A stretch of 64,000 nt of DNA, taken from NCBI GenBank assembly GCA_012728015.1, contig JAAYFY010000048.1, forward strand, positions 19,548-83,547, written 5' to 3'. Every line of letters begins with the position of its first letter. Positions within the stretch are counted from its first letter, which is position 1. A program made the translations under genes and the position numbers. The notes below the pieces were generated by a model. It was not told where the DNA came from, made no database searches, and saw only the letters and a list, made by a program, of their open reading frames with translations. Positions 19,819-29,529 of the stretch are shown here, one piece after another. Source of the DNA: Clostridiaceae bacterium (GTDB taxonomy: Bacteria > Bacillota > Clostridia > DSM-8532).

Positions 19819-20217
19819 ATGCATGCAACCGATGTAATTGCGGATATGCTGACAAGGATCAGAAACGCAGCAGATTCAAAGCACGAAACCGTTGATATTC
19901 CGGCTTCAAAGCTTAAGAGGCAGATAGCCCGGATACTGCTGGATGAAGGATACATCAAGGAGATAACCGATATCGACGACAAGAAGCAGGGAATTATCAG
20001 GATAACCCTTAAGTATACCGAGAACAAGAAGAATGTCATAACCGGTATCAAGAGGATCAGTAAACCCGGTTTAAGGGTTTATGCGGGTAAAAACGAAATT
20101 CCCAGGGTTCTTGGCGGCTTGGGTATCGCTATTGTTTCTACGTCGAAAGGAATTATAACAGATAAGGAAGCCAGGAAACTTGGCGTCGGCGGCGAAGTGC
20201 TCGCCTTTGTCTGGTAA
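19819..20217 (+). CDS. rpsH: 30S ribosomal protein S8
   Basis: S8, 132 residues, is a central-domain 16S binder and the classical translational repressor of the spc operon in E. coli. [24 protein letters not shown] and the C-terminal [20 protein letters not shown] are conserved. ATG 19819 follows GAAAGGAGG. A 73-base gap to rplF follows without a recognised signal. Confidence 0.97.
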   Translation: MHATDVIADMLTRIRNAADSKHETVDIPASKLKRQIARILLDEGYIKEITDIDDKKQGIIRITLKYTENKKNVITGIKRISKPGLRVYAGKNEIPRVLGGLGIAIVSTSKGIITDKEARKLGVGGEVLAFVW

Positions 20218-20290
20218 CAGGCTTGCTGTTATAGAGTTCTGAAAAGAACAGGGATCTGTTCTCAATCTAAGGACTGGAGGTGCACACAAT

Positions 20291-20827
20291 ATGTCACGAA
20301 TAGGCAGGATGCCGGTGGAAATCCCGGCAGGCGTGGATGTTAAGATCAACGGCCAGGAAGTGACCGTTAAAGGACCCAAGGGTACCCTGGTTGAAACCTT
20401 CCACAAAAACATGACCATCAAAAAAGAAGGAAACGCCCTGATAGTCACCAGGCCCAACGATGAAAAGGCAAACCGGGCCCTGCATGGCTTGACCCGGTCA
20501 CTGCTCAATAACATGGTAATCGGTGTTACACAGGGGTTTGAGAAGCAGCTTGAAATTGTGGGCGTTGGATTCAGAGCCCAGAAGCAGGGTAAAAAGCTCG
20601 TTCTGACTCTCGGATATTCCCATCCCGTTGAGATTGAAGAGCCGGCTGGAATTACCATTGAAGTGCCGTCGCCCGATAAGATAATCGTAAAGGGCGCGGA
20701 TAAGCAGGCTGTAGGCGAACTGGCCGCGAAGATCCGTGCGAAACGTCCGCCTGAGCCATATAAGGGCAAGGGTGTCAGGTACGCCGGAGAAGTAATAATC
20801 CGTAAGGAAGGCAAGGCCGGCAAATAG
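20291..20827 (+). CDS. rplF: 50S ribosomal protein L6
   Basis: L6, 178 residues, sits near the GTPase-associated centre. [19 protein letters not shown] opens the protein and [21 protein letters not shown] closes it, both standard. ATG 20291 follows GGAGGTG. Confidence 0.97.
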   Translation: MSRIGRMPVEIPAGVDVKINGQEVTVKGPKGTLVETFHKNMTIKKEGNALIVTRPNDEKANRALHGLTRSLLNNMVIGVTQGFEKQLEIVGVGFRAQKQGKKLVLTLGYSHPVEIEEPAGITIEVPSPDKIIVKGADKQAVGELAAKIRAKRPPEPYKGKGVRYAGEVIIRKEGKAGK

Positions 20828-20847
20828 GAGAGGAGAGTGAGTGTGGC

Positions 20848-21216
20848 ATGATAAAACCGATTGACAGGAACAAGATCAGGATCCGCAAGCATGAGCGGGT
20901 GCGCAAAAAGATCTCAGGTACGCCCGAAAAGCCGAGGCTCTGTGTCTTCAGAAGCTCAAGGCATATATATGCCCAGATTATCGATGACACAAAGGGTACC
21001 ACTCTTGCTGCCGCTTCCACTCTTGATGAGACCCTGAAGGGAAAGCTCGAATATGCAGGCAACAAGGCGGCAGCCAGGGAAGTTGGAAAGCTGATTGGTA
21101 GTAAGGCATTGGAAAAAGGAATCAAACAGGTAGTTTTCGATAGAGGCGGTTACCTTTATCATGGCAGGGTTAAAGAATTGGCTGAAGGCGCTAGAGAAGC
21201 CGGTCTGGAATTTTAA
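20848..21216 (+). CDS. rplR: 50S ribosomal protein L18
   Basis: L18, 122 residues, binds 5S rRNA with L5 and helps attach it to the central protuberance. [21 protein letters not shown] at the N-terminus and the C-terminal [30 protein letters not shown] ending are diagnostic. ATG 20848 lies 20 bases after rplF. Confidence 0.97.
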   Translation: MIKPIDRNKIRIRKHERVRKKISGTPEKPRLCVFRSSRHIYAQIIDDTKGTTLAAASTLDETLKGKLEYAGNKAAAREVGKLIGSKALEKGIKQVVFDRGGYLYHGRVKELAEGAREAGLEF

Positions 21217-21246
21217 CCCGGATTTCCGATCAAGGAGGGAAACACA

Positions 21247-21747
21247 TTGCAGAAGATTGATCCGAATACTCTGGACCTGAAGGAAAAGGTAGTGAATATA
21301 AGCCGTGTCGCAAAGGTTGTGAAAGGCGGCAGAAACTTCCGTTTCAGCGCGTTGGTAGTGGTGGGCGACGAGAACGGTTATGTGGGTATCGGCAGCGGAA
21401 AAGCCGCCGAGATTCCTGATGCCATTCGCAAGGGCATTGAGGACGCTAAGAAGAACCTGATCTTTGTGCCCATGGACAACACCACCATTCCGCATGAGAT
21501 CATAGGCGTATACGGCGCTGGCAAGGTCTTGCTGAAGCCGGGAAATGAAGGTACCGGTGTTATTGCCGGCGGCCCGGTAAGAGCCGTGCTGGAACTTGCG
21601 GGTGTGCGTGATATTTACACCAAGTCCTTGGGGTCCAATAATCCGACCAATATGGTCAAGGCAACCATGGACGGACTTTCCAGGCTCATGACCGTTGAAA
21701 AGGCAGCCAGGCTCAGAGGCAAGAGCGTTGAAGAAATCCGGGGTTAG
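21247..21747 (+). CDS. rpsE: 30S ribosomal protein S5
   Basis: S5, 166 residues, is involved in decoding fidelity and mRNA unwinding. [31 protein letters not shown] and [22 protein letters not shown] are hallmark segments. The start is TTG 21247 behind AAGGAGG. No spectinomycin-resistance-type change was looked for beyond the visibly normal VVKGG loop. Confidence 0.96.
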   Translation: MQKIDPNTLDLKEKVVNISRVAKVVKGGRNFRFSALVVVGDENGYVGIGSGKAAEIPDAIRKGIEDAKKNLIFVPMDNTTIPHEIIGVYGAGKVLLKPGNEGTGVIAGGPVRAVLELAGVRDIYTKSLGSNNPTNMVKATMDGLSRLMTVEKAARLRGKSVEEIRG

Positions 21748-21760
21748 GAGGTAGCTTTCA

Positions 21761-21940
21761 ATGGGCAATTTAAAGATTACTCTAAAAAAGAGTACGATAA
21801 AGGCAAAACAGGATCAGAAGGCTACGGTAGCCGCTCTCGGTCTTCGCAAAGTCGGACAGACCGTGGAACAGAAGGACAATCCTCAAATTCGCGGAATGAT
21901 CGAGAAAGTATCACATCTGGTGAGTGTTGAGGAAGTGTGA
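21761..21940 (+). CDS. rpmD: 50S ribosomal protein L30
   Basis: A 59-codon gene read directly from the sequence between rpsE and rplO. It begins [19 protein letters not shown] and contains [23 protein letters not shown], the L30 signature. AGGAGG at 21747-21752 sets the ATG at 21761. The stop TGA at 21938-21940 immediately precedes the AGGAGG of rplO. L30 is a small 23S-binding protein absent from some lineages. Confidence 0.95.
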   Translation: MGNLKITLKKSTIKAKQDQKATVAALGLRKVGQTVEQKDNPQIRGMIEKVSHLVSVEEV

Positions 21941-21954
21941 AGGAGGTGCAACCG

Positions 21955-22395
21955 GTGTATTTGCATGAGTTAAAACCTGGAGCGCCCAAAAAGGCTCCCA
22001 AGAGAAAAGGAAGAGGTTACGGATCCGGTAATGGTTTGACTGCCGGCAGGGGATCAAAGGGACAGAAAGCAAGATCGGGCGGCGGTGTAAAACCGGGTTT
22101 TGAAGGTGGCCAGATGCCTCTTTACAGGAGAATTCCCAAGAGAGGTTTCAACAACTATGAATTCAGGAAGGTTTATACCGAGGTGAAACTTTCAGACCTG
22201 GAGGTCTTTGAGAACGGCACCGAGGTTACAGCCGAACTCCTGAAGGCAAACGGCATTATAAAGGAAATCAACGATGGAATCGTCATTTTGGGGAACGGCA
22301 ATCTGACAAAGAAACTTACTGTTAAGGCTGCCAGATTTACTAAATCGGCTTCCGAAAAGATCCAAGCTTTGGGAGGAAAGGCAGAGGTGGTATAA
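21955..22395 (+). CDS. rplO: 50S ribosomal protein L15
   Basis: L15, 146 residues, is a late assembly protein with a long rRNA-penetrating N-terminal arm, here [25 protein letters not shown] 21955 is chosen because AGGAGG (21941-21946) is eight bases upstream and the length then equals the family norm. A GTG at 21937 lies inside rpmD. The secY ATG follows the stop codon directly. Confidence 0.95.
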   Translation: MYLHELKPGAPKKAPKRKGRGYGSGNGLTAGRGSKGQKARSGGGVKPGFEGGQMPLYRRIPKRGFNNYEFRKVYTEVKLSDLEVFENGTEVTAELLKANGIIKEINDGIVILGNGNLTKKLTVKAARFTKSASEKIQALGGKAEVV

Positions 22396-23688
22396 ATGGA
22401 AAACTTTTTTTCCCCGCTCAAAAACGCCTGGAAGATTCCGGATCTTAGGAAGAGGATCCTGGCAAGTTTCCTGCTTCTTCTGGTCTATCGAGTGGGTGTG
22501 TACATCCCTGTTCCCGGGCTGCGCGATGAAGTGCTGAGAGATATGGCGCGAGGCCAGGGCGGACTGTTTGGGTTCATGAACATCATTGGCGGCGGCGCGT
22601 TTGAGAACGCCAGTATTTTCGCCTTGAGTATCAGTCCATACATTACCGCGTCAATCATCATACAACTGTTGACCATAGCCATTCCCGCCCTGGAAAGGCT
22701 GCAGAAGGAAGGCGAGGAAGGAAGGAAGAAACTGGCCCAGTGGATGCGTTATGGTACCATTATACTGGGTTTCCTCCAGGCTACTTTCACGTATATCGGC
22801 TTCAGGAACGCCATAGAGCGACCCAGCGTTTTGTCATTCCTGACCATCACCTTTGCCCTTACAGCCGGTACGGCATTTATCATGTGGCTGGGTGAGCAGA
22901 TTAATGAATATGGAATAGGCAACGGCATATCCCTCATCATCTTTGTCAACATTATTTCAAGGGGTCCCGACGGAGCCAGCGCGCTATACGGCATTGCGAA
23001 GGCATATGCCCTTGACGGAAGGCCTGCCATCGGCATCCTTGTTGTGGCAGCCATAATACTGGCTTTTGTGGCCGTAATCATGTTCGTAATCTGGGTTACA
23101 CAGGCCGAGAGAAGGATACCTGTCCAGTACGCCAAGCGGGTGGTTGGCAGGAAATTGTATGGGGGCCAGAGCACGCATATACCCGTGAAGGTAAACGTGG
23201 CCGGCGTTATCCCAATCATCTTCGCCATGTCCATACTTGCGTTCTTCCCGACTATAATTGGCCTGGTGGCTCCCAATACGACCAGCAAGTTCCTGCTGGC
23301 GCTCATAGAATTTAACAGGAGCCCGGTATACATGCTGGTTTATGGGCTGCTTATACTGTTCTTCACCTTTTTCTACACCATTATGGTGTTCAATCCGGTG
23401 GAACTGGCCAATAACATCAGGAAAAACGGCGGGTTTATCCCAGGCATACGCCCGGGCAAACCTACCTCGGACTATATAACAAAAGTACTGAACCGCATCA
23501 CATGGTTCGGTGCCTTCTTCCTGGCGTTGATCGCCATATTGCCGATCGCGCTCGGGTTTATTACTAATATTCATAATATGTGGTTCGGAGGCACATCGGT
23601 GCTCATCATGGTGGGTGTTGCCCTTGAAACCATGAAACAGATTGAGTCACAGCTGATCATGAGGCATTATAAAGGCTTTTTGGATTAG
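22396..23688 (+). CDS. secY: Protein translocase subunit SecY
   Basis: SecY, 430 residues, is the channel of the Sec translocon in the cytoplasmic membrane. Ten hydrophobic segments are visible. Family signatures include VYRVGVYIPVPGL in the first helix region, GGGAFENASIFALSISPYITASIIIQLL (plug and TM2) and the cytosolic loop QAERRIPVQYAKR that contacts SecA and the ribosome. The gene begins immediately after the rplO stop, as is usual. A terminator-like hairpin follows it. Confidence 0.97.
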   Translation: MENFFSPLKNAWKIPDLRKRILASFLLLLVYRVGVYIPVPGLRDEVLRDMARGQGGLFGFMNIIGGGAFENASIFALSISPYITASIIIQLLTIAIPALERLQKEGEEGRKKLAQWMRYGTIILGFLQATFTYIGFRNAIERPSVLSFLTITFALTAGTAFIMWLGEQINEYGIGNGISLIIFVNIISRGPDGASALYGIAKAYALDGRPAIGILVVAAIILAFVAVIMFVIWVTQAERRIPVQYAKRVVGRKLYGGQSTHIPVKVNVAGVIPIIFAMSILAFFPTIIGLVAPNTTSKFLLALIEFNRSPVYMLVYGLLILFFTFFYTIMVFNPVELANNIRKNGGFIPGIRPGKPTSDYITKVLNRITWFGAFFLALIAILPIALGFITNIHNMWFGGTSVLIMVGVALETMKQIESQLIMRHYKGFLD

Positions 23689-23708
23689 GACAAAAACCGC
23701 GGTACAAG

Positions 23709-23732
23709 GCGGATGATGGCACATCCGCTTTT
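23709..23732 (+). terminator. Intrinsic terminator or attenuator between secY and adk
   Basis: GCGGATG, loop ATGGCA, CATCCGC, TTTT, starting 20 bases after secY. The stem is a perfect 7 bp that can be extended by weaker pairs. The short U-run suggests partial termination that would lower adk-map expression relative to the ribosomal genes. Confidence 0.6.
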
Positions 23733-23798
23733 GCCGCTGATATTGGACAACATAAAATAGCTGCTCAATAAATATGATGGATGAGGCTGGTATTTACT

Positions 23799-24446
23799 AT
23801 GAGACTGATACTGCTTGGTCCGCCCGGAGCAGGCAAAGGCACACAGGCGGCGCTGCTGTCCGGAGCCCTTAAAGTACCCCATATATCAACGGGCGATATC
23901 TTCAGGTCAAATATTAAGCGACAGACCGAGCTTGGTAAAATGGTTTCGGGGATTTTAGAGTCAGGCGGGCTGGTCCCTGACGATCTGACCTGCAAGATCG
24001 TTAAAGACAGGCTGATGAAGGATGACTGCCACGATGGGTTTATCCTCGATGGTTTTCCAAGGACCCTTCCTCAGGCTGAGATGTTTGAAAAGATGCTTGA
24101 TGAAAACAATCAAAGGATAGATGCTGTGATAAATATAACCGCTAATGACGCCGTGATCGTAAAACGGATGTCGGGCAGAAGGATGTGCTCCTGCGGGAAA
24201 GTCTATCATATGGTCAGCCATCCGCCGAAAAAGGAGGGCATATGTGACTTTTGCGGTTCGCCCCTCTATATCAGGGATGACGACCGTGAGGAGACGGTGA
24301 TAAGCCGCCTTAAAACCTATCATGACCAAACCAGCCCACTGATCGGTTTTTACAGCCGGCGGGGTTTGATCATTGAGGTTGACGGCGATAAACCGATTAA
24401 GGATACTTATGAAGAAATTATGGCGGCTCTTGGGCGGAAAGCGTAA
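23799..24446 (+). CDS. adk: Adenylate kinase (zinc-LID type)
   Basis: Adenylate kinase, 215 residues, interconverts ATP + AMP and 2 ADP. The P-loop is GPPGAGKGTQ (residues ~7-16), followed by the AMP-binding STGDIFR and the DGFPRT motif. The LID is the long, zinc-binding form: CSCGKVYH then CDFCG. The first pair is spaced C-x-C, whereas most zinc Adks have C-x2-C, so one residue is missing. I place the start at ATG 23799, matching MRLILLGPPGAGKGT of the family. An in-frame ATG at 23781 would add six residues. Neither has a strong ribosome binding site. Confidence 0.93.
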   Translation: MRLILLGPPGAGKGTQAALLSGALKVPHISTGDIFRSNIKRQTELGKMVSGILESGGLVPDDLTCKIVKDRLMKDDCHDGFILDGFPRTLPQAEMFEKMLDENNQRIDAVINITANDAVIVKRMSGRRMCSCGKVYHMVSHPPKKEGICDFCGSPLYIRDDDREETVISRLKTYHDQTSPLIGFYSRRGLIIEVDGDKPIKDTYEEIMAALGRKA

Positions 24447-24457
24447 GGGGTAAGGGC

Positions 24458-25225
24458 ATGATCAGCATCAAATCCCAAAGAGAGCTTGACAGGATGAGGA
24501 AAGCCGGCGAGGTTGTCATGCTTGCCCATAAGAGGCTGGAGGAGATAATCGCGCCAGGAGTAACAACCAAAGAACTGGACAGGGTTGCGGCCGAGGTGAT
24601 AAAAGGCAGAGGCGCTATCGCTTCCTTTAAAGGCGTCCCATGCCCCTACGGGGGAATGGATTTTCCGGGAGTCATATGTGCGTCGGTCAACGATGAAGTG
24701 ATCCACGGCATTCCCGGTGACAGGGTCCTTAAGGACGGCGATATCATCAGCATAGACATAGGCGCCATACTGGACGGTTTCCATGGCGACGCCGCCCGTA
24801 CTTACCCGGTCGGAAAGGTTTCATCTGAGGCAATGAAGCTGATCCGCGTCACCGAAGAAGCCTTCAACAGGGGAATGGCCCATGCTGTGGAAGGGAATCG
24901 GATAAGGGATATTTCCAGGGCGGTGCAAAGCTATGTTGAGGAAAACGGCTTTTCGGTGGTCAGGGATTATGTCGGTCACGGAATCGGCCGTGAGATGCAC
25001 GAAGAACCGCAGATCCCAAACTATGTTACTCCGCACAGGGGAGTCCGTCTGTCAGCCGGAATGACCCTTGCCATAGAGCCCATGGTAAACGCAGGCACCT
25101 GGCGGGTGAATGTGCTGGGTGACGGATGGACAGTGGTAACAGCCGATGGCAGTTTGTCGGCTCATCACGAGAATACCATCGCCGTTACCGCCAAGGGACC
25201 GGAAATACTTACCGCCATTTATTAA
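24458..25225 (+). CDS. map: Methionine aminopeptidase, type I
   Basis: MetAP, 255 residues, removes initiator methionine from nascent proteins. The five metal ligands are visible in order: Asp in SIDIGAI, Asp in FHGDAARTY, His in GHGIGREMHEEP, Glu in LAIEPMV and Glu in HHENTIAV. The N-terminal MISIKSQRELDRMRKAGEVV is family-typical. It lacks the N-terminal zinc or SH3-binding extension seen in some paralogues. It lies 11 bases after adk in the usual secY-adk-map order. Confidence 0.96.
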   Translation: MISIKSQRELDRMRKAGEVVMLAHKRLEEIIAPGVTTKELDRVAAEVIKGRGAIASFKGVPCPYGGMDFPGVICASVNDEVIHGIPGDRVLKDGDIISIDIGAILDGFHGDAARTYPVGKVSSEAMKLIRVTEEAFNRGMAHAVEGNRIRDISRAVQSYVEENGFSVVRDYVGHGIGREMHEEPQIPNYVTPHRGVRLSAGMTLAIEPMVNAGTWRVNVLGDGWTVVTADGSLSAHHENTIAVTAKGPEILTAIY

Positions 25226-25249
25226 AACTGCTGAAACATAATTAGAATA

Positions 25250-25278
25250 TTGAAAAAATAGAAAAGTTCATATACAAT
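25250..25278 (+). promoter_or_regulatory. Internal promoter for KOW-infA-rpmJ
   Basis: TTGAAA (25250-25255), 17 bases, TACAAT (25273-25278), in an A/T-rich gap 24 bases after map. It would supply infA and downstream genes independently of the spc promoter. Confidence 0.72.
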
Positions 25279-25316
25279 ATAGACTTGGGCTTTAGTCCAG
25301 AAACGGGGTGAATAGC

Positions 25317-25613
25317 TTGGATTCCGTAATAGGACGCTTCGTATGGTCCAAGGCCGGCAGGGATAAGGACAGGCTCTTCATCATTATCGACGTGACGGAT
25401 GACGCTCATGTACTGATTGCGGACGGTGATTTGAGGCCTGCAGGCAAGCCCAAAAAGAAAAAGCTTAAGCATTTGAAGGTTACCAGCAAGACAGCGGAAG
25501 AGATATCTCAGGCGATTCTCAATCGCAAAAGGCTAACCGATGACGATTTAAGAAAGGCAGTCCAGTGGTATTTAGAGGAACTATCGGCTGATTCTGCGAG
25601 CGAGGAGGGTTAA
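25317..25613 (+). CDS. KOW-domain RNA-binding protein (L14e/L6e/L27e-like)
   Basis: A ~98-residue protein always found between map and infA in many Clostridia. The N-terminal half ([21 protein letters not shown]) is the KOW-type SH3-like fold shared with eukaryotic and archaeal L14e and L27e. The middle is strongly basic ([11 protein letters not shown]) and the C-terminus helical. It is presumed to bind rRNA or mRNA; its role is not established. The start is probably TTG 25317, with GGGGTG six bases upstream, rather than GTG 25308, which is part of that site. The stop is one base before the infA start. Confidence 0.82.
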   Translation: MDSVIGRFVWSKAGRDKDRLFIIIDVTDDAHVLIADGDLRPAGKPKKKKLKHLKVTSKTAEEISQAILNRKRLTDDDLRKAVQWYLEELSADSASEEG

Positions 25614-25614
25614 A

Positions 25615-25836
25615 GTGTCGAAGGAAGATGTTATAGAACTGGAAGGTACGGTAGTGGAAGCGCTTCCGAACGCCATGTTCAGGGTACAGCTTGAGAACGG
25701 GCATGTTATACTGGCCCATATATCCGGAAAACTTAGAATGAATTATATTCGCATTCTTCCTGGAGATAAGGTTACCGTTGAGATATCCACGTATGATCTC
25801 TCGCGCGGCAGGATTACATGGAGAGGCAGATCGTGA
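25615..25836 (+). CDS. infA: Translation initiation factor IF-1
   Basis: IF-1, 73 residues, is the OB-fold factor that occupies the 30S A site during initiation. [23 protein letters not shown] and the C-terminal [14 protein letters not shown] are conserved. The GTG start at 25615 follows GAGGAGG located inside the end of the KOW gene. Confidence 0.96.
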   Translation: MSKEDVIELEGTVVEALPNAMFRVQLENGHVILAHISGKLRMNYIRILPGDKVTVEISTYDLSRGRITWRGRS

Positions 25837-25870
25837 TTTCTTGAGCCAGCATGATTGGAGGAACAAGACA

Positions 25871-25984
25871 ATGAAAGTTAAACCATCGGTCAGAAAAATA
25901 TGTGAGAAATGCAAGATTATACGCAGGAAAGGCCGCGTTATGGTCATCTGTACCAATCCCAAGCACAAGCAGCGTCAGGGCTGA
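25871..25984 (+). CDS. rpmJ: 50S ribosomal protein L36 (zinc form)
   Basis: A 37-residue protein with the zinc motif [27 protein letters not shown]: three Cys and one His, as in the zinc-containing L36. The start ATG 25871 has a weak GGAGG at 25857-25861. The usual infA-rpmJ-rpsM order is kept. Confidence 0.95.
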   Translation: MKVKPSVRKICEKCKIIRRKGRVMVICTNPKHKQRQG

Positions 25985-26413
25985 TAAATGTAAGGGATTA
26001 ATAATGGATTGAAAGCCGGCGGCCTTAAGGACGCCGGTAACAGTTCATAACAAGGTTTTGGCCTGGAGCGCAGGCATCAGGGAAAAGGCTGGCATCCCGC
26101 GGAGCTTTGGGAAATATCCCGGCACTCCGGCATCGGCTTTAGTACTTTGGCCCGGTTGCCGGCCGGCCCTGAAACGAGGTCCGCCGGGGCCATACTCAAC
26201 AACAGGTTCAAAACCGTGCCGGATGCTTTCTGATGACAGTGGAACACCGGTCTAAGTATGTACAAATTTGGGAAAAATGATTTTTGTATGGCGGCTGATC
26301 CCCGCTGCCATATCCGGCCCGGGGAGCATGCAAAGATCTTTATCATATATATAAGCCCAAATAACAGAAGCATTGTTTATTAAACAGCTAAACCAATTCG
26401 GAGGTGTAGTAAT
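25985..26413 (+). other. 429-base gap before rpsM (possible alpha-operon leader)
   Basis: No gene is supported here. A GC hairpin, CCGGCG (26016-26021) with CGCCGG (26032-26037), follows rpmJ but lacks a U-run. The middle is GC-rich and unstructured to the eye. The last 100 bases turn A/T-rich (TATATATAAG near 26347-26356), where a promoter may lie. In bacteria the rpsM-rpsK-rpsD-rpoA unit is often controlled by S4 through its leader, so a structured 5' UTR is plausible, but none was recognised. Confidence 0.4.
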
Positions 26414-26782
26414 TTGGCTCGTATAGCAGGTGTTGACTTGCCAAGGGAAAAGAGAGTTGAAATCGGCCTGACGTATATCTTCGGGATAGGCAGAAGCCGC
26501 TCCCAGGAGATACTCAGGAAGACAGGCGTGAACCCCGACACACGCGTGCGCGATTTGACAGATGATGAAATCAACAGACTCCGCGAAACCATTGAAAAGG
26601 AATACTCGGTTGAAGGTGACCTGAGAAGAGAGGTCGCGCTGAATATAAAGCGTCTTGTTGAAATAAGGTGTTATCGCGGAATAAGGCATAGAATGGGTCT
26701 GCCGGTCCGCGGCCAGAGGACTAAGACAAACGCCAGGACCAGAAAAGGCCCCAGGAAGACCATTGCCAATAAGAAGAAGTAA
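26414..26782 (+). CDS. rpsM: 30S ribosomal protein S13
   Basis: S13, 122 residues, contacts P-site tRNA and bridges to L5. [25 protein letters not shown] and the C-terminal [14 protein letters not shown] are diagnostic. The TTG start at 26414 follows GGAGGTG. First gene of the alpha-type unit. Confidence 0.97.
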   Translation: MARIAGVDLPREKRVEIGLTYIFGIGRSRSQEILRKTGVNPDTRVRDLTDDEINRLRETIEKEYSVEGDLRREVALNIKRLVEIRCYRGIRHRMGLPVRGQRTKTNARTRKGPRKTIANKKK

Positions 26783-26803
26783 TCGGGAGGTAGATGTATC
26801 AAG

Positions 26804-27199
26804 ATGGCAGCAAAAGTTGTTAGAAGAACAAGGAAGAGGAAGGAAAAAAAGAATATTGAGCGAGGCTGCGCACATATCCGTTCCTCTTTTAACAATACCA
26901 TAGTAACCATAACCGATGTACAGGGCAATGCCATTTCCTGGGCAAGCGCCGGCGGTCTTGGTTTCAGGGGCTCTAAGAAGAGCACGCCTTTTGCAGCCCA
27001 GCAGGCGGCTGAAACGGCAGCAAAGGCAGCCATGGAACACGGTTTGAAGACGGTTTCGGTTTTTGTGAAGGGACCCGGCTCAGGCCGCGAGGCAGCAATC
27101 CGGGCTCTCCAGGCAGCCGGGCTTGAGGTGAGTTCCATCAAGGATGTAACCCCGATCCCCCATAATGGCTGCAGGCCGCCAAAAAGAAGAAGGGTTTAA
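26804..27199 (+). CDS. rpsK: 30S ribosomal protein S11
   Basis: S11, 131 residues, lies on the 30S platform near the Shine-Dalgarno helix. [26 protein letters not shown] and the C-terminal [18 protein letters not shown] are invariant family features. GGGAGG precedes ATG 26804. Confidence 0.97.
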   Translation: MAAKVVRRTRKRKEKKNIERGCAHIRSSFNNTIVTITDVQGNAISWASAGGLGFRGSKKSTPFAAQQAAETAAKAAMEHGLKTVSVFVKGPGSGREAAIRALQAAGLEVSSIKDVTPIPHNGCRPPKRRRV

Positions 27200-27216
27200 T
27201 GGAGGTGTAGCGATCA

Positions 27217-27843
27217 ATGGCAAGATATACCGGTGCATCTTGCAGGCTCTGCAGAAGGGAAGGGCAAAAACTCTTTCTGAAGGGCGAGAGATGTTATGGA
27301 AATAAATGCGCTGTCGTAAGGAGGGCCTATGCCCCCGGTCAGCACGGCGCGCAAAGGAAAAAGCTTTCAGAATATGGAGTGCAGCTGCGCGAGAAGCAGA
27401 AGGCAAAAAGGTTCTATGGAATTCTTGAGAGCCAGTTCAGGAAGTATTTCGATATAGCCGTGCGCAAGAAGGGCGTCACTGGCGAAGTTCTGTTGCAGAT
27501 TCTGGAATCCAGGCTGGATAACGTGGTTTACAGGATGGGGTTTGCGTCAACCCGCGCTGAAGCCCGTCAGCTTGTGAGACACGGCCATTTCGAGGTTAAC
27601 GGGAGACGCGTGAATATTCCCTCATACCTTGTAAAGGTGAACGATACCATCAGCGTGAAGGAAAAAAGCAAGAAGCTGGAGAGGTTCAAGGAGATCCTTG
27701 ATGTTACGGGCGCCAAGATTGTACCAAACTGGCTTGAGGTAGATCAGGAGAATCTTACAGGCAAGGTTGCCGCACTGCCGGCCAGGGAGGACATCGACCT
27801 CCAGGTGCAAGAGCATTTGATCGTAGAGTTGTACTCGAAGTAA
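27217..27843 (+). CDS. rpsD: 30S ribosomal protein S4
   Basis: S4, 208 residues, is a primary 16S binder and, in many bacteria, the repressor of its own operon. The zinc-type N-terminus is kept (four Cys: [15 protein letters not shown] and RCYGNKC). The S4 RNA-binding domain [21 protein letters not shown] is at residues ~95-115. GGAGGTG precedes ATG 27217. Confidence 0.97.
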   Translation: MARYTGASCRLCRREGQKLFLKGERCYGNKCAVVRRAYAPGQHGAQRKKLSEYGVQLREKQKAKRFYGILESQFRKYFDIAVRKKGVTGEVLLQILESRLDNVVYRMGFASTRAEARQLVRHGHFEVNGRRVNIPSYLVKVNDTISVKEKSKKLERFKEILDVTGAKIVPNWLEVDQENLTGKVAALPAREDIDLQVQEHLIVELYSK

Positions 27844-27893
27844 GCCGTTACCTCTTGTGCCCATAAATCCAATAACCCAAGGAGGGTTGATCA

Positions 27894-28841
27894 ATGATCG
27901 AAATTGAAAAGCCAAGGATTGAATGTGTGGAGTGCGCAGAAGACAATACCTATGGGAGGTTTGTCATAGAGCCGCTTGAAAGAGGTTACGGCATTACGCT
28001 CGGAAATTCTCTGAGAAGAATACTGCTTTCGTCCCTTCCGGGAGTTGCCGTTACATCCATTAAGATTGACGGCGTGCTGCATGAGTTTACCACCATTCCA
28101 GGGGTAGTGGAGGACATGACCGAGATCATCCTTAACATCAAGGAACTCAGGTTCAAGCTCCACTGCGAGGGGTCCAAGACCCTGTATATCGACTTTGAGG
28201 GTGAGGGCGAGATCAAGGCGTCAGACATCAAGCCGGATTCCGATGTTGAGCTGTTGAATCCGGATCTGCATATCGCCACAGTGAGCGGCACAAACAGGTT
28301 CTTTATGGAGATCAATGTGAGCCATGGCAGGGGATATGTCCCGGCCGAGAGGAACAAGCTGCCCAATCAGCCCATCGGCATTATACCCATTGACTCTATA
28401 TATACGCCTGTCAGAAAGGTCAATTATACCGTTGAGAATACGCGTGTCGGGCAGATTACCGACTATGACAAGCTGAGCTTCGAAGTATGGACCGACGGTT
28501 CCATCGCTCCGGATGAGGCTATCAGCCTTGGGGCCAAGATACTCAGCGACCACCTGGACCTTTTCATAAACCTGACCGACAGGGCGAAGAACGCGGAAAT
28601 CCTTGTTGAGAAAGGCGAACCCGAAAGGGATAAGATTCTGGAAATGACCATCGAGGAACTGGATCTCTCGGTGAGGTCATACAATTGCTTGAAGAGAGCC
28701 GGTATCAATACCGTTGAGGATCTGATCAGCAAGACCGAGGAAGAGATGATGAAGGTCAGGAATTTAGGCCGCAAATCACTTGAGGAAGTGGTTACGAAAC
28801 TGGATGCCCTCGGCTTGAAACTTGCTCAGTCCGAAGATTAA
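27894..28841 (+). CDS. rpoA: RNA polymerase alpha subunit
   Basis: Alpha, 315 residues, nucleates RNA polymerase assembly and contacts UP elements and activators. The N-terminal domain carries [23 protein letters not shown], and the C-terminal domain shows [22 protein letters not shown] with helix-hairpin-helix motif [21 protein letters not shown] precedes ATG 27894. It sits between rpsD and rplQ as is standard. Confidence 0.97.
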   Translation: MIEIEKPRIECVECAEDNTYGRFVIEPLERGYGITLGNSLRRILLSSLPGVAVTSIKIDGVLHEFTTIPGVVEDMTEIILNIKELRFKLHCEGSKTLYIDFEGEGEIKASDIKPDSDVELLNPDLHIATVSGTNRFFMEINVSHGRGYVPAERNKLPNQPIGIIPIDSIYTPVRKVNYTVENTRVGQITDYDKLSFEVWTDGSIAPDEAISLGAKILSDHLDLFINLTDRAKNAEILVEKGEPERDKILEMTIEELDLSVRSYNCLKRAGINTVEDLISKTEEEMMKVRNLGRKSLEEVVTKLDALGLKLAQSED

Positions 28842-28865
28842 CGAGTTACAGGGAGGGAATTTGAA

Positions 28866-29390
28866 ATGCCTGGACATAGGAAATTAGGACGGCCTACAGA
28901 TCAGCGCAAGGCCTTGCTGAAAGGCCTGGTAACCTCGCTGATCCAGTATGGGAGGATAGAAACAACCGAAACGAGAGCGAAGGAAGTTAAGAATATCGCT
29001 GAAAAACTTATTACCCTTGCTGTGAGAGAATGCGACAATTTCACATCCAAGAATGTGGTTGTCAGCGTTCCCGTTGTTGACAGCAAAGGCCGCAAGATGC
29101 TAAAGACTGTAACCAGCAAGCATGGCAACAAGTATGAGGTTGTGGAGAGGGAAAAGAAGGAAGTACTCAAGACTGTGGACGCTCCCTCGAGGCTTGCCGC
29201 GAGAAGGCAGGTCATGAACTGGGTTTACAGGGTAAAGGACGAGAAGGGTAAAAGCATAAGCCTTACCAACAAGCTGTTCGATGAGATAGCACCCAAATAC
29301 AAGGACAAAAAAGGCGGATACACCCGAATCTACAAACTCGGCCCAAGAAGAGGCGACGGCGCCGAAATGGTCGTGCTGGAGCTGGTATAA
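28866..29390 (+). CDS. rplQ: 50S ribosomal protein L17, long form with internal insert
   Basis: L17 helps organise the 50S exit-tunnel surface. The N-terminal half ([21 protein letters not shown]...) and the C-terminal [25 protein letters not shown] are canonical. At 174 residues it is about 50 longer than E. coli or Bacillus L17. The extra part is a Val/Lys-rich stretch between residues ~65 and 115 ([16 protein letters not shown]...). The frame is intact with normal codon use, so this is a lineage form and not an error. It ends the alpha unit before a strong terminator. Confidence 0.94.
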   Translation: MPGHRKLGRPTDQRKALLKGLVTSLIQYGRIETTETRAKEVKNIAEKLITLAVRECDNFTSKNVVVSVPVVDSKGRKMLKTVTSKHGNKYEVVEREKKEVLKTVDAPSRLAARRQVMNWVYRVKDEKGKSISLTNKLFDEIAPKYKDKKGGYTRIYKLGPRRGDGAEMVVLELV

Positions 29391-29419
29391 ACACTTTTCA
29401 ATAAAGGATCGCTTAAGAG

Positions 29420-29460
29420 ATGGAGAGCGGGCAGGGATTCCGTTCTCCATTTATTCTTTT
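29420..29460 (+). terminator. Intrinsic terminator of the S10-spc-alpha supercluster
   Basis: ATGGAGAGCGG (29420-29430), a nine-base loop, CCGTTCTCCAT (29440-29450; one G-U pair), then TTATTCTTTT. It lies 29 bases after rplQ. Confidence 0.88.
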
Positions 29461-29529
29461 ACATACCGGCGTGATTCTGTCATAATATTTTCGAAACCTG
29501 CTTCAGCTTTACGGATCAAGGGGATAAAG

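Noticed and set aside
20071..20892. 273-codon minus-strand frame across rpsH, rplF and rplR
   Set aside because: It spans three ribosomal genes and intergenic DNA in antisense; the translation is low-complexity Ser/Pro/Leu and has no start signal.
26058..26255. Possible small gene in the gap before rpsM
   Set aside because: GC-rich frame with Pro/Gly-rich translation, no ribosome binding site; more likely leader or spacer DNA.
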